Assembly: GCA_963751425.1 (NCBI GenBank)
Contig: CAVVUF010000001.1
Location: 62,001 to 126,000, forward strand
Direction of reading: 5' to 3'
DNA length: 64,000 bases
Origin: CAVVUF01 sp963751425
Lineage (GTDB): Bacteria; Chloroflexota; Anaerolineae; Anaerolineales; UBA4823
Below the pieces are notes generated by a model. That model saw nothing but the letters and a program-made list of their open reading frames with translations, made no database searches and was not told the DNA's origin. Below are positions 21,545 through 32,036 of this stretch, piece after piece. Each line of letters begins with the position of its first letter. Position 1 is the first letter of the stretch. A program made the position numbers and the translations under genes.

Positions 21545-22449
21545 CCACGACACTTTCATCAAGCCAAAGTTTCTATGCCAAAGTCGATGATGCACAGCGC
21601 GAAAAGCTGCTGCAAGCCTATGTGGATTTCTTGAACCAAAAAAATGGGCAGCTCGACCCGCAGACCGGGCGCCTGCCGCGCCGCGAGCTCAGCCTGGAGC
21701 AGATGAATACCGCTCCGGTGCGCTACTCCGGGCAGGTTTCGCAGGCGGATTTCGACCGCTTGTACGCCAAGTTCTCGGCCTCCGATCCCAAGCTGAACCC
21801 CGCCCTGCTGCTCTTGCTGCTATTCTGCAAGATGAACGCCGGTGAAGCCTACGGCGTGCGCGTCGTCAAGTCCGTGCATGCCAAGACCTGGGGCAAAAAG
21901 CAAGACCTGCGCAGCCAGGCGATCTCCGTGGCCCAGCAGGAGGAAGAGTACCACACCCGCATCCTGGTCGGCACAGCCCATTATTTCAATATCCAGGCAG
22001 CCGGCACCTTTACGCCGCCTGTGGCGCTCAAGGTGCTGATCGGCTCGCTGGCCTATGCACCCAAAATCGCCTTCCACCCCATCCTGTACGGCGCTGAGGT
22101 GGCGGGCGTGTATGTCTTCAACTGGACTCTGAACCAGGTGCGCCGCATGCTCCCCGGCGAGCCCCAGCTGGTCGAGGCACTCGAGCAGCGCCTGATCCAG
22201 GTGTTGATCGACGAGATTGGGCACGTGGCATTCAACCGCCTGGTGTTGGGTGAAAATGGCCGCGGCCTGGGAAAATTCCTGGCCGCCCAAACAGCACGAG
22301 GCCTGCCGATGATGACCCCCGAGCTGCGCGCCGTGGGCTTCGATGGCAGCGTGCTGCGCAAGTTTGGAGGCTTTGACCTGCGCGACCTGCCCGAGCAAGC
22401 CAGGTTGAACAGCTTTATTCAGCCAGAGATGAAAAGCAACCGGTATTAA
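21541..22449 (+). CDS. Diiron ferritin-like oxidase/oxygenase of unknown substrate
   Basis: 302 residues; ATG overlaps the UvrA stop by four bases and has AAGGAG upstream, so the pair is translationally coupled. A full four-helix diiron ligand set can be read: Glu102 (NAGEAYG), Glu135-x-x-His138 (QEEEYHTR), Glu186 (YGAEVAG) and Glu225-x-x-His228 (IDEIGHVAFN). The spacing matches soluble diiron oxygenases/oxidases (AurF-like N-oxygenases and relatives) better than ferritin storage proteins. No signal peptide. The reaction is not known. A truncated near-copy of its last third lies at 26998-27254. Confidence 0.72.
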
Positions 22450-22537
22450 TGTGTTATATATTCTGGACAACGATAAGCATTTTTTGACATGACTTTCTTG
22501 CCTTGATATCGTAGACTGTTGGCAGAAAGGATGAACC

Positions 22538-23950
22538 GTGGACTGGATACAAAGCCTATCAAAAGCGATTCATTATATCGAGAACAACCTCACCAATGAC
22601 ATAAGCGTTGATGATGTTTCGAACAATGTATACACTTCCAGTTACAATTTCCAACGTGTTTTCAATTTGGTGACAGGAATGACGATCGGTGACTATATTC
22701 GTAACAGGCGGTTAAGTCTAGCCGGGCAAGAATTACTGCACACGAAAAATAAAATTATTGATGTCGCAATGCGGTATCAATATGATACGCAGGAAAGCTT
22801 TTCAAAGGCTTTTACAAGGTTCCATGGATTTACTCCATCCAGCGTGCGGAAGCAGAAGAGTCAAATTAAGGTCTTCCACCCGCTGACCATCCAGGTAACC
22901 ATTCAAGGAGGATTTAACATGTCGCGCAAAATAATCGACAATATTCCGCTTCACCAGTTACAGTACCCTGAGCAAGGGCAAAATTATGTTTTCAATGGCT
23001 GCATGAAATTTCTAATGGAGTGCCTGGGAGAAGATGAACAATATGATTATTGGTTCTTCTCTGCTGTTTCGGGTGACTGCTATGTGCAGGTATACGGAAC
23101 GAATAAAAATAAATGGCATACCTGTTACTCGCAGTCAAAGTTTGATCATGCTTTAATCCAACGGGTTTGTAATGCGATTGGGTACGATTTTTCATACATC
23201 GACCCTGAGGACTGGCACCGTGATAAAGAAGGATGTAAAGCCAAAATTATCTCGTATATCGACAAAGGCATACCGGTTATCGGCAAAGGTTTTTATCACT
23301 CGCCGCGAGATGGTGGTGAAAAATGGCCAACCGATGAGGTTTCCTGTATTATCGGTTACGAAAACGACGGCGAGCGCTTTTACCGTTTGCCAGAAGAGGC
23401 CACGGATCTGGTTCCCTTTACACTTGACGATCACCTGCCTTATACTTTCGTATTTATCGAAGGCAAGAAAAAAGCACCCCCGGTGGCTGAGGGATATCGG
23501 AAAGCGTTGATGGACGCACCTCGGCTGATGCGGACACCGCCGGGTCAGAATGGTGATGTGTTTTTTGGCAACGACGCATTTGAGCAGTGGGCAAATATGC
23601 TTGAGAACGGCTTTTACCGAATGCTGCCAAGGGATTTTAATGATATAAGCCTATGGCGGTATTACAACGTCTATATTTGCATCATCGCAACCAACATTTA
23701 TTCAAAAAGACATACAACTGATCGAGCTATCCAAATAAATCCCGAATTGACCTATATGTCGCCGCTGCTTGATCAGGAATACAAAGCTCTAGAGGAGCTG
23801 GAGAACCAGTTGAAAGAGGCCGGAGGCGACTTTAATATCAGTTACGAGGTTCTAGAAGATCCGATGAAATGCCAAAAAATCGCTCGAATTATGAGGCGGT
23901 TTCCGGATGTCTACTCACGGATATGTGATGTGATTGAATATGGCAAATAA
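22538..23950 (+). CDS. AraC-family regulator with C-terminal BtrH/C39-peptidase-like sensor domain
   Basis: 470 residues from a GTG start with AGAAAGGA upstream. Residues 1-110 form the double helix-turn-helix of AraC/MarA/Rob proteins (ISVDDVSNNVYTSSYNFQRVFNLVTGM; DVAMRYQYDTQESFSKAFTRFHGFTPSSVR). The remaining about 350 residues (FNGCMKFLMECLGEDEQYDYWF, then IPVIGKGFYHSPRDGG and CIIGYENDG) resemble BtrH-N/papain-like domains found behind AraC heads in Firmicutes. AT-richer than its neighbours. It may regulate the UvrA-diiron pair or the region downstream (inference from position only). Confidence 0.8.
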   Translation: MDWIQSLSKAIHYIENNLTNDISVDDVSNNVYTSSYNFQRVFNLVTGMTIGDYIRNRRLSLAGQELLHTKNKIIDVAMRYQYDTQESFSKAFTRFHGFTPSSVRKQKSQIKVFHPLTIQVTIQGGFNMSRKIIDNIPLHQLQYPEQGQNYVFNGCMKFLMECLGEDEQYDYWFFSAVSGDCYVQVYGTNKNKWHTCYSQSKFDHALIQRVCNAIGYDFSYIDPEDWHRDKEGCKAKIISYIDKGIPVIGKGFYHSPRDGGEKWPTDEVSCIIGYENDGERFYRLPEEATDLVPFTLDDHLPYTFVFIEGKKKAPPVAEGYRKALMDAPRLMRTPPGQNGDVFFGNDAFEQWANMLENGFYRMLPRDFNDISLWRYYNVYICIIATNIYSKRHTTDRAIQINPELTYMSPLLDQEYKALEELENQLKEAGGDFNISYEVLEDPMKCQKIARIMRRFPDVYSRICDVIEYGK

Positions 23951-24017
23951 AACCACGATCGTAACGACTTTTAACAATCTAACCTTTCTCCATTCTCTTT
24001 AAAACGCTTTCCCCCTT

Positions 24018-24046
24018 CGCTCCAGTGCTCTGCGCTGGAGCGTTTT
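24018..24046 (+). terminator. Intrinsic terminator after the AraC-type regulator
   Basis: CGCTCCAG (24018-24025) pairs with CTGGAGCG (24035-24042), 9-base loop, followed by TTTT. It lies 68 bases after the stop codon at 23950. Confidence 0.7.
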
Positions 24047-24210
24047 GGCTGCCAATCTGCTCAGTATGGGCCGCGGATGTTTGGCGAACTTAATATATTG
24101 CATTTTCGACATCTTAGTGAATCCATCGCTCAGTGAGTTGAACGGAATGCGTTTCCAGATGCCGCCGCAATGACAAAAGCCGAAAAGCCCAGGACTATGG
24201 ATCGGTTCCC

Positions 24211-24271
24211 TCACAGCTCCACATTCCCCCCCAACCCCGGCACATCCGTGGCTTTAAGGTAGCCATCCTCG
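24211..24271 (-). pseudogene. Tail fragment of an enolase-superfamily epimerase gene
   Basis: Read on the minus strand this short piece gives EDGYLKATDVPGLG and, after a one-base slip in a C-run, GNVEL and a stop. The complete epimerase at 32037-33098 ends in EDGFLKATDVPGLGGNVEL, so this is a relic of a second copy. Only the last 20 or so codons survive. The remainder of 24047-24210 and 24516-24841 shows no gene. Confidence 0.6.
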
Positions 24272-24344
24272 GAATGCCCGGGAAGAGTAAGTCGTAACGT
24301 CATTTTGCACTCTGCGGCGGCGATCATTCCGAACCCTCATCAAG

Positions 24345-24515
24345 ACTGGTAGCGCCAGTTTCGCTCGGCTTATCGGAACCGATCCGGAGAGGACGATTCA
24401 GCGCTGGAGGCTCTCTCCTCTCTTCGGTAGCGAAGACCGCATGCCGCGCAGGATCAGACCTTCGTTACCGAGGAGAGTGCTCGACAGTTGGCTCCCTGGG
24501 GTCCCAGTCGAGCAC
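24345..24515. other. Structured non-coding DNA with a chain of inverted repeats
   Basis: Successive inverted repeats: ACTGG/CCAGT (24345-24349 with 24355-24359); a longer imperfect pair at 24413-24435 with 24460-24477 (about 18 paired bases with a small bulge); and a perfect 9-bp stem GTGCTCGAC/GTCGAGCAC (24477-24485 with 24507-24515). The region is GC-rich, has no convincing gene and lies between AT-rich genes. It could be a structured RNA, a mobile-element end or a regulatory site; no named family was recognised. Confidence 0.4.
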
Positions 24516-24841
24516 CTCATAGTCCATTTGTATACCGTCACGGCGTCCCGGTTCATCCGCACAACTCGGCGGACTGGGTTTCTAGGTGTCCAGGTTGCTC
24601 ACCCGCCGTATGCCGACGCCGATACGCTTCGGCCAACAGGAGCCCACGGCTGCGTTTTTGTGACGGGATTACCCTCGATGCTCCGATATTTTCAACTTGG
24701 GTAAAGAGGGGGAGGGTATCTGCTGGCGCAGCACAATCATTTTCATTGATCATGAAAACACACAGCCTCAGAATTATGGTTATAATCACTGTAGACATTA
24801 TTGGGTAGCACAGTAAATAACCCCTTCAAAAGGAGAAATTT

Positions 24842-25175
24842 ATGACAGTCTCGGTTATAGATTGGATTTCATTGACAATTGGAGTTATCGGCATTGTATT
24901 TGGTTATGTACAAATTCGCGCTATGCGCAAACAACGCAATATATATAAAGAGAAATGTTCCATAAGATATAAAGATGTTGCTGAAACTGTGAGCAATCTT
25001 ACAGAACACTTAATCGTTTCTTGCGAAACCATAAAAGCAGATTGCATAACGAAATCTGGGCCATGTAGCGTACTATCCGCCAATATCACCGCAGCTATGT
25101 CATTAGCGAGAATTGATCCGCTTTTGTAAAAGGCTTGATGAGGAATATGCATCTGATTTAGAAGAGATCGATTGA
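24842..25175 (+). CDS. Small membrane-anchored hypothetical protein (frameshifted near its end)
   Basis: The ATG at 24842 follows AAAGGAGAAA. One N-terminal membrane segment (WISLTIGVIGIVFGYVQIRAM) is followed by a basic stretch and a cytoplasmic helix-rich tail. The frame stops at 25129, but a one-base shift near 25100 continues as ELIRFCKRLDEEYASDLEEID to 25175, which looks like the natural end. AT-rich, no family recognised. It is the first of three AT-rich unknown genes. Confidence 0.45.
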
Positions 25176-25404
25176 CCTGACAGTTGCACAACACCTAGAA
25201 GACATAGATTGTCGGTGTATGGATATGCCCAAGTTAAACTCACTCAAAATGCCTAAGCAATTCGGCTGAAGGATAAATGATTTTATAGTTCCAATTATCA
25301 GGTGCACGATTAGCGGAAAGACGCCTAACCCCTCCTCCAACGGAACACTGGTTTATCGCTGAAACCGAGTGTTAGTGGGATAAAAATTTAAAATAGGAAT
25401 AATC

Positions 25405-26128
25405 ATGAAATCACATTTCTACTACAGAGACAAAATTGAGCCCCACTGAGATACTTTTGGATGCAAAAGGTAAAGCGATAAGTCATGACAAGATAAGTAA
25501 AATAATTAGAGCATTTGGAGAGAGTTATAAAATTGCGACATATGAAATAATCATTTATTCCGAGCACTTAGATAACGACGGCGAAGTATTTATCGAATGT
25601 GCATCGGGGATATTGAAAAATTTTGGAATGACCAGAAGCGGTACATTCTACGGGAACAATATTGATGAGACATTAAGTAGCTGCTGGAATGCAATTGGAG
25701 CCAACCTGATAGAAATAAACAATTCGGTGCGCAGAAGCGGCTTTCCTAGGGATAGATATATATTGGAACTAAATGCCCGAAAACGTGAAAGATTGATAGC
25801 TGAAATTTGGCTAATCACAAAAAAGCTTTTACCCATAACAATGGGGAAGACATCTTACGGACTCGTTTCAGCTAGCAAGATACTATTTTCGGTCTTACCT
25901 GAAATTGTTTTACCAGTCGATAACGCTGAATGGTTGCGTGTTTTTAAAACAGTTGATCTTGGAGATATTATTCGCCGTATGGTTTTGGATATCCAAAAGT
26001 GGGAAGGAATGACAGGAAGGCAGTTTAACGATTTGGATCCTTCAAAGAGATTGACCACACTTCCGTCTGTTTATAATGTAATGGCGATGAATGCAAGACC
26101 CAAGATCCATAAAGAGAACGGAAAATAA
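25405..26128 (+). CDS. Hypothetical protein of an AT-rich accessory region
   Basis: About 240 residues. The frame is open from a TTG at 25436, but a better start is the ATG at 25405 (MKSHFYYRDKIE, with AGGAA upstream), joined by a one-base shift near 25435. No domain recognised. The best conserved-looking block is in the C-terminal half: TSYGLVSASKILFSVLPEIVL, then PVDNAEWLRVF and LPSVYNVMAMNARP. Soluble, no membrane segment. It lies 89 bases before a nuclease-like gene and may be co-transcribed with it. Base composition suggests horizontal transfer. Confidence 0.5.
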
Positions 26129-26217
26129 CAACTGTACGCAACTGACAAAGCTCCACGCAGCAGTTGATACTGGTTGTTAACCAGCACTATAATAGAATTT
26201 GCTCGGAGGATCTTGCA

Positions 26218-26725
26218 ATGGCAACCAACTATCTGGAACAGTTGATCGCTGAATGGTACGAATATAAAGGTTACTATGTTCGAAGGAATTTATTAGTTGG
26301 GAAGCGTGTAAAGGGTGGCTTTGAATGTGAGCTAGATGTTGTCACCTTTAATCCAAAGGCCAAGCATCTTGTGCACATTGAACCATCGATGGATGCTAAC
26401 AGTTGGGCAGAACCGAGAGAGAAGATACCAAAAGAAATTTACGGCTGGGCGCAAGTACATTCCGGAGTTGTTTCAAGGACTAGATCTGCCTACAGATATT
26501 GAGCAGATCGCAGTGCTTGTATTTGCGAGTAAAACAAATCGTGATCGACTTGGTGGTGGGCGGTTGATGATAATAGATGAGTTACTACAAGAAATCTTCC
26601 AAGAACTAAGAGACAAACATCTTGCTAGTGACGCAATCCCTGAGCATTTGACGGTGCTTAGGAGTTTTCAGTTTATAGCAGAATATCGGAAAGTTGTATT
26701 CAATGCCCTGAACAACCCTGGCTAG
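26218..26725 (+). CDS. PD-(D/E)XK nuclease-like hypothetical protein (frameshifted)
   Basis: The ATG at 26218 has CGGAGGA upstream. The N-terminal part LEQLIAEWYEYKGYYVRRN, then FECELDVVTFNPKAKHLVHIEPSMD has the order helix, E, strand ELDVV, strand LVHIE of the restriction-endonuclease-like fold (Asp/Glu candidates in ELD and HIE; the usual Lys is not obvious). Near 26445 the frame changes and continues as KYIPELFQGLDLPTDIEQIAV to the stop at 26725. About 168 residues. A nuclease role is a suggestion only. Confidence 0.45.
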
Positions 26726-26997
26726 AACGCACTTTCGCCTAACGCCGCTCCGCTGGGCAATTGAAGTTCAATCCAGTATGCGAGTGGCTTTTTGTTCTTG
26801 TCTCTTGCCAATTATCCCAGGCTTAAGGCTATGATTTATCTTGGCTGCCAGCATTTTTAGAGAAGGTATTGCTAAAGCCTAAATTTTTTACGGTTATGCC
26901 CCCGTTTCAAGGGGCACATCCAATGCCTCTGCATATCCGATGAGATAACGAACTCATCGAAATACGGCACCTTCGCCATCAATTGCCGCTGTATCAT

Positions 26998-27254
26998 CTG
27001 GTCGAAGCACTGGATCAGCGCCTGGTCCAGATGCTGATCGACGAGATTGGGCACGTGGCATTCAACCGCCTGGTGTTGGGTGAAAATGGCCGCAGCCTGG
27101 GAAAGTTCTGGCTGCCCAAACAGCAAGAGGCTTGCCGATGATGACCCCTGAGCTGCGCGCGGTTGGCTTTGATGGCAGCGTGCTGCGCAAGTTTGGAGGC
27201 TTTGACCTGCGCGACCTGCCCGAGCAAGCCAGGTTGAACAGCTTTTACGCTTAA
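26998..27254 (+). pseudogene. Truncated second copy of the diiron protein gene
   Basis: DNA from 26998 to about 27250 is nearly identical to 22168-22420 of the diiron gene and reads LVEALDQRLVQMLIDEIGHVAFNR in one frame, then MMTPELRAVGFDGSVLRKFGG in another, after a frameshift near 27105. The copy keeps the last EIGH ligand pair only. The N-terminal two thirds, including three ligands, are missing. The sequence just upstream (26940-26997) does not match the full gene. The gap 26726-26940 holds nothing recognisable. Confidence 0.8.
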
Positions 27255-27285
27255 TCGATTTCTCGATCTACTTACCTGGTTTTTT

Positions 27286-28149
27286 TCAAAAGATGGCTGC
27301 CAGCAGGTCATCTTTATTCTCCGCCGCGTAGCAAATCCTCTCCCACCGTTTTTGCTGGTTGGCAAACTTCAAATATCTTAAAGCATGCAGCAGGGCGGAA
27401 CGGAATAACAGCTCTTTTTCAGGTTCGCCGGGCTGTTTTTGATCGTAATACCCCCGATAGAAAGCCGCTGCCTGGCCCTGATGAAAGTACAGGTCCTCGG
27501 TCAAGAATACCGTCAGCAGGGGGTAGCCCGCTTCCAGCACCGTCTCGCCCGTTCCCGCCTCATCCCAATCGATCAGCACCAGCTCCCCATTCCGCCTGCG
27601 CATGGCGTTGGATAGATTAATTTCGCCATGGATCAACCCTTGGCGTGGATCTTCCAACAGCGGTCGGAGCAGGTCAACAAACGCCAGGAACTGCGCTTTG
27701 GCAGGATGGTTATGCGCCTCTTCGGTGAGCTCCTCAATGACGCCTTCCGTGGCAACGCAATAGGGAAAAGGATAATCTGTTATCGAATTGAGGCTTGCGG
27801 CGACCTGGCCCAAACGATGCCACGTGGCTGCGGTGGGTTCTGGGGCGCCTCCATCGATAAACTCCATGACCGCCACGCTTTGCTGAGCGTCATATACCAG
27901 GGGGTTACCGTCCGCGGCTTTTAGCAGAAATGGGATATGGGGAAAATGACGCGAGGCCAGGAAGTCGTAAATTGCGTAGGTTTGCAGGCCTGTATCGAAG
28001 GCAGGCGGCTCAAGATCTATTTTCGCCACAAACTCGCCTTCCTGCGCATGGATCCCGACTACTTTGCGGGTGGGATAGCTCTGGAATGTCGTCCCCAGTG
28101 AAACACCCCTTAACGGCCAATGGTCAGAAATAAACTTTGAATTGATCAT
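27286..28149 (-). CDS. Aminoglycoside phosphotransferase/choline-kinase family protein
   Basis: 287-residue kinase-like protein that probably phosphorylates a small molecule. ATP-lobe: FVAKIDLEPP (Lys) and VAVMEFIDGG hinge. The catalytic loop reads LIHGEINLSNAM where the family has HGDxxxxN, so Asp is replaced by Glu; the metal site LIDWDEAG is intact. It converges with the diiron-gene remnant. The Asp-to-Glu change may lower or abolish catalysis. The substrate is unknown and an antibiotic-resistance role is not implied. Confidence 0.78.
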   Translation of the reverse strand: MINSKFISDHWPLRGVSLGTTFQSYPTRKVVGIHAQEGEFVAKIDLEPPAFDTGLQTYAIYDFLASRHFPHIPFLLKAADGNPLVYDAQQSVAVMEFIDGGAPEPTAATWHRLGQVAASLNSITDYPFPYCVATEGVIEELTEEAHNHPAKAQFLAFVDLLRPLLEDPRQGLIHGEINLSNAMRRRNGELVLIDWDEAGTGETVLEAGYPLLTVFLTEDLYFHQGQAAAFYRGYYDQKQPGEPEKELLFRSALLHALRYLKFANQQKRWERICYAAENKDDLLAAIF

Positions 28150-28435
28150 ATCGCGTTTCCTTCACAGCCTCTCCAGGGCGGGAACGGTGGTGGAAGGGAT
28201 GGTATACAGCATGCTGTTGGCAGAGGAAGCGCTTGAGGAGGTGGCGGAGAACCCCGCCTCGCTGACGGGGAGGCTTTTGAGAAGGTTGTTTTGATTACTA
28301 TTCTGAGGTGTTATCGTAAATCAGCCGCGCCAGTACCTGCCATCTTGCCGCGAACACCACCAACAAGAGGTCCATCTTCCTCACCGATGCCGATGGTCAG
28401 CGTGTAGTTGAACGCGACCTCTTCAGGCTTGATCT

Positions 28436-30540
28436 TTAAGGTGGTTCAAGGATGGTTCTACGCACGATGAAGGTCACCGATATTTGGATCGACGGTACGG
28501 TTGCCCGGGAGTCGGAAGTAAAGCCATCGATATCAATATTCAGACGGCTGTCGGTAAACTCCGCGGACACTTGATTACCGGTTGATGTGATGTTGGTAAC
28601 ACGACCGGAGGCAGCCTCATCGAACAGAGTGAGTCCAATACAGATGCTCGATGCCTCAAACTTCATCCAGGCATACTGGGCAAACTCATCACTGAGACCA
28701 TACCCCTCGACTACTGGAAGTACCCGATATTGGAGGAAATTCTGCGCCATTTCATTGATGTTAATATCAATCGTGGCTGTGAGCTGGACAGCACCGCCGG
28801 ATGGAGCTGGTTTTGGGTCGTCTACTGAAACGTTAAAAGGCAATGGTATGGGATGGTTGATCTCCGCCAGTGTGGGTGAACTGAGAATCGGTGACCCAAA
28901 CTGTTCTATTCCGCCGACCGGCAGACAAGTGCCGGGCATCGCGGCCGTGTGAATGGATGACCTGGCAATACCTTGGATATCCGGCATGAGTGCGAGTGCC
29001 TGTGACGGGGTCAGGAAACGAACGCCTTGGTCTTCCAACGGTTTCAAGGTTTTATATAGCTCTCTCGCGTTCGTGCTCCAATTGGTCGCCATGATGAAGT
29101 TGACCGGAGAACGTTCGGCTGCACCCAGCGCTATCATTTCCTCAATCCGCGCCTTCAACCGCTCCGCGCTCTCATCATACCCGTTCTGTGTGATCATAAC
29201 CGGCGTGCCGGTGTCTCTACGAAATGCTTTGTCGATGCTGGGTCCATAGCCGACCACAACACCTTTTAGAGCCTCTCGCGACGGCGCACTTTCTAAGAGA
29301 TCCCACAGAGGTTCATCGGTAATCGTTAGCGAACTGTCCAATGACCATAAGGTACTTAACCCCATGTCTGCCATGGATGAAAACGTTGCTTTGAAGTATT
29401 TCATCGGCTCAGGCAGTGTGGATGCATGCACATAGGCGATGCCCATGATAGAGACAATCTCGTCATTGGGATGGACTGTTTTACGATAATACTCCCAGAT
29501 GCCAGGAGCCAATGTGGACAAACTTACCCCCATACTCCAGCCCAGTGGGATGCTATTGGTCTTATCCGTGTTCCAAAACTCAGGCAACGGATACTGCATG
29601 ATCGGCACCTGCAAATTATCACCGTCTGTTATGGCGATGGCAATATTCACCTGAGCAGGGTCGAGTGGGGGAATGGGCGTTGGACGGGCCTGTTCAACTG
29701 CCTGGATCGGACTGTGACCCAAGACCGCTGAATGGAAGGATAGGTTACTGACTTGATGGGTTGGAACCAGATACTTACCGGAAGATGATGCTCTCTCCAC
29801 AGCAATCTCTTCCTCCACCGTATCATCTGAAACGTATCCATATAATATGTAATTAGCTGGATAGGTATCCATAATCTTGGCCACACCATCCCATGTATCA
29901 TGCTTGGGCCGGGAGAACATGGGCATGATCTGCTGCTGCATGATGAAATCCCATAGATTCTCACTCGGCCGCACTAAGGCCATACCAGGATAGGCCAGAT
30001 CATCCCGGTGTGCTGCCACCATGGCATCGAATGCCGACACGGCATCCGGCCAACGCCCACACATATCATCAAGCTCAATCCAGCCGCTAGCTTTCAAGCG
30101 GGCGGCAACATCATCCGGTGCAACGATGCCATTCTGTAGGATGGCACGAACGGCAGCGGCATGGATGGACCACGGCTCTGACTCTGTGGCGCGAACATAG
30201 CCGGCAAGCTCGGTGCGAAACTGAGCCAATGCCGCATCCATGCTCAGATATCCAACGATATTAACCCAGCTTTGCCGTTGGTACTCCTCTATCCAGAATT
30301 TATCCGATGCGCCAAACTCTTTGTGATCTGAATTAATCAGATAAAGTCGGGCGACATCGCGGTTGACCATCCCCTGAAATGTCCGCAGGCAGATTTTCTC
30401 GGCTGTGGAGGCCCCTTTAGATCCACGACCCATGTATCACCTAAAGAGACACGCCTGGACAGAAAAGTTTCATCCGCTTTCCACGATGTGCCGCGTGGGT
30501 TATTTTTACCTGTCAATGGTTCCGTAGGTTTTTGATTCAT
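28436..30540 (-). CDS. GxGYxYP domain protein, putative glycosidase-like (frameshifted)
   Basis: About 700 residues. The start MNQKPTEPLTGKNNPRG at 30540 is joined by a frameshift near 30425 to a long frame ending at 28436. Typical family features are LRTFQGMVNRDVARLYLI, NIAIAITDGDNLQ, SIPLGWSMGVSL and DEPLWDLL. The family occurs with glycoside hydrolases, but its reaction is not established. Just past the stop the minus strand encodes KIKPEEVAFNYTLTIGIG to a stop at 28311, which may be the true C-terminus after another slip. It is the last gene of an operon with the epimerase and transporter. The gap 28150-28310 holds only a short open frame without family features. Confidence 0.75.
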
Positions 30541-30567
30541 TCGATCGCCTCATTGTTTTCATTCGCT

Positions 30568-32035
30568 CTAACGTGGGGGGTGCCTTATATAGGCTCGGTA
30601 ATCCCACGCAGGTGTAATGTCTGACTCATTGTGCCTGCTGCGGTGCATCGCGGTGGAGAAGTCGGATAACTCCTTCTCGACTTTCTTATTGATCGGCAGG
30701 AAGAATAGAGGGATGGCACCCAGGATGATCAGCGTACCCGGCAAGAAGGATGAGGCCAGCCGAATCCCTGAAACAGCGGATTCAGCTTGCGCCTCAGCCC
30801 CACTGACAAACCCGTAGAACGCCAAAATGGATGTAAAGATCAAGGTGTGCAGACCGCCAATCGGTATGGTTAGGAGGGCATTCATGCCGGTGTATAATCC
30901 AGCCTTTCTCGTACCTGTTCTCTTTTCATCCTCGTCGATGATGGCGCCAAATAGCGGTGCATCCGATGACGCTCCCAATATTGGTGAAAAGGACGATGCC
31001 AATATAAACCAGCATCGCCGTCCAGAAGCCACTCACAAAATAGAGGGCATATATAGAATAAACCCAGTGGAATGGTTGAGAGGATGATCAGATTCCTCAT
31101 GCCAAAGATGCTGCTGAGTTTAGGGAACAAGGGCAAGAAGGCAAACAACACAAGTCCCGGCACAACATCCATCAAAGTAGTCTCGATCCCTTTGAAGATG
31201 TAGAACGTGGTCAGCCATATAGAGGAGCTGCGTGAATAGTATTGCTGTTGCGCCCCGACCGATGACCTGATAGATCAGATAGGAAATAAACGAGCGGGAC
31301 TTGATCAGGGACTTGGCATCCCGTCTCAATTGCTCCACAAGCTTTCCCTCGTCGGTACGAATATCCTTGAACATATCGGGAGGTTCTTTCAACGGCTTCA
31401 ATGCAAAATAGTAGAGCAGTGAATTCAATACAATCACACCGGTAAACAAGATGATCACAAGCGTCTCTGTCTACATCGCCCACAAGAAGCAGCGTTGGGA
31501 TGATCATCGAGAGGAATGCGCCAATTTGTCCGGCATACATGGTGACAACAGAAACGTCCACCCGCTCATCACTGGTTGGTGCGGCAATGAGGATATAGTT
31601 ACTGTAGGCAATGGCGTAGCCTGTCTGCGTCGTATCATAGATAAAGAGCAGCACCGTTAAAAAGCCAAAGACCACCCATGTAGGCCAGTCCGGCTGCGCA
31701 TAGAGCATGGCGGCGGATGACAGCACGGTAACGGGCGCTGTGACTTTCAGAAGATAGGTATATTTGCCCCGCTGGGGTTTATACCGAAATCTATCAATAA
31801 ACACCCCCATGAGAGGGTCATTGATGGCGTTCCATATACTAAAAAGCATCCAGATGATGCCGACGTACTTAATATCCAGGCCGATAATATCGGTGTAGAC
31901 CTTAATATACGCGCTGTGAATCAAGCCATTGCTGATGGCCAGGGGCATCTGAGGGAATGCCAGTTGGAACTTCTGCTTGTTGGTGATGTAGCCGGGTGTT
32001 TTCTGCTTTTCCAAGTATCCTTTAAACTTGTTCAT
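30568..32035 (-). CDS. GPH/MFS-type sugar:cation symporter (multiple frameshifts)
   Basis: Twelve-helix transporter of the glycoside-pentoside-hexuronide family, importing a sugar or related solute with a cation. ATG at 32035 lies one base after the epimerase stop. Segments read in order from four frame blocks: QMPLAISNGLIHSAYIKVYTD and DPLMGVFIDRFRYK (frame block to about 31460), LNSLLYYFALKPLKEPPD and YQVIGRGATAILFTQLLYM (to about 31215), VVPGLVLFAFLPLFPKLSSI (to about 31030), then GAIIDEDEKRTGTRKAGLYTG and GTLIILGAIPLFFLPINK to 30568. The conserved D(P)xxG and late DExxxGxR-type motifs are both present. Three frameshifts are needed for a full protein. Confidence 0.75.
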
Positions 32036-32036
32036 T

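Noticed and set aside
24285..24300. End of a 16S rRNA gene (AAGTCGTAAC)
   Set aside because: Only the ten-base match is present; the following anti-Shine-Dalgarno region and the rest of the rRNA are missing.
26872..27126. Minus-strand open frame over the diiron-gene copy
   Set aside because: The DNA is a copy of the plus-strand diiron gene; the same antisense frame occurs in the intact gene.
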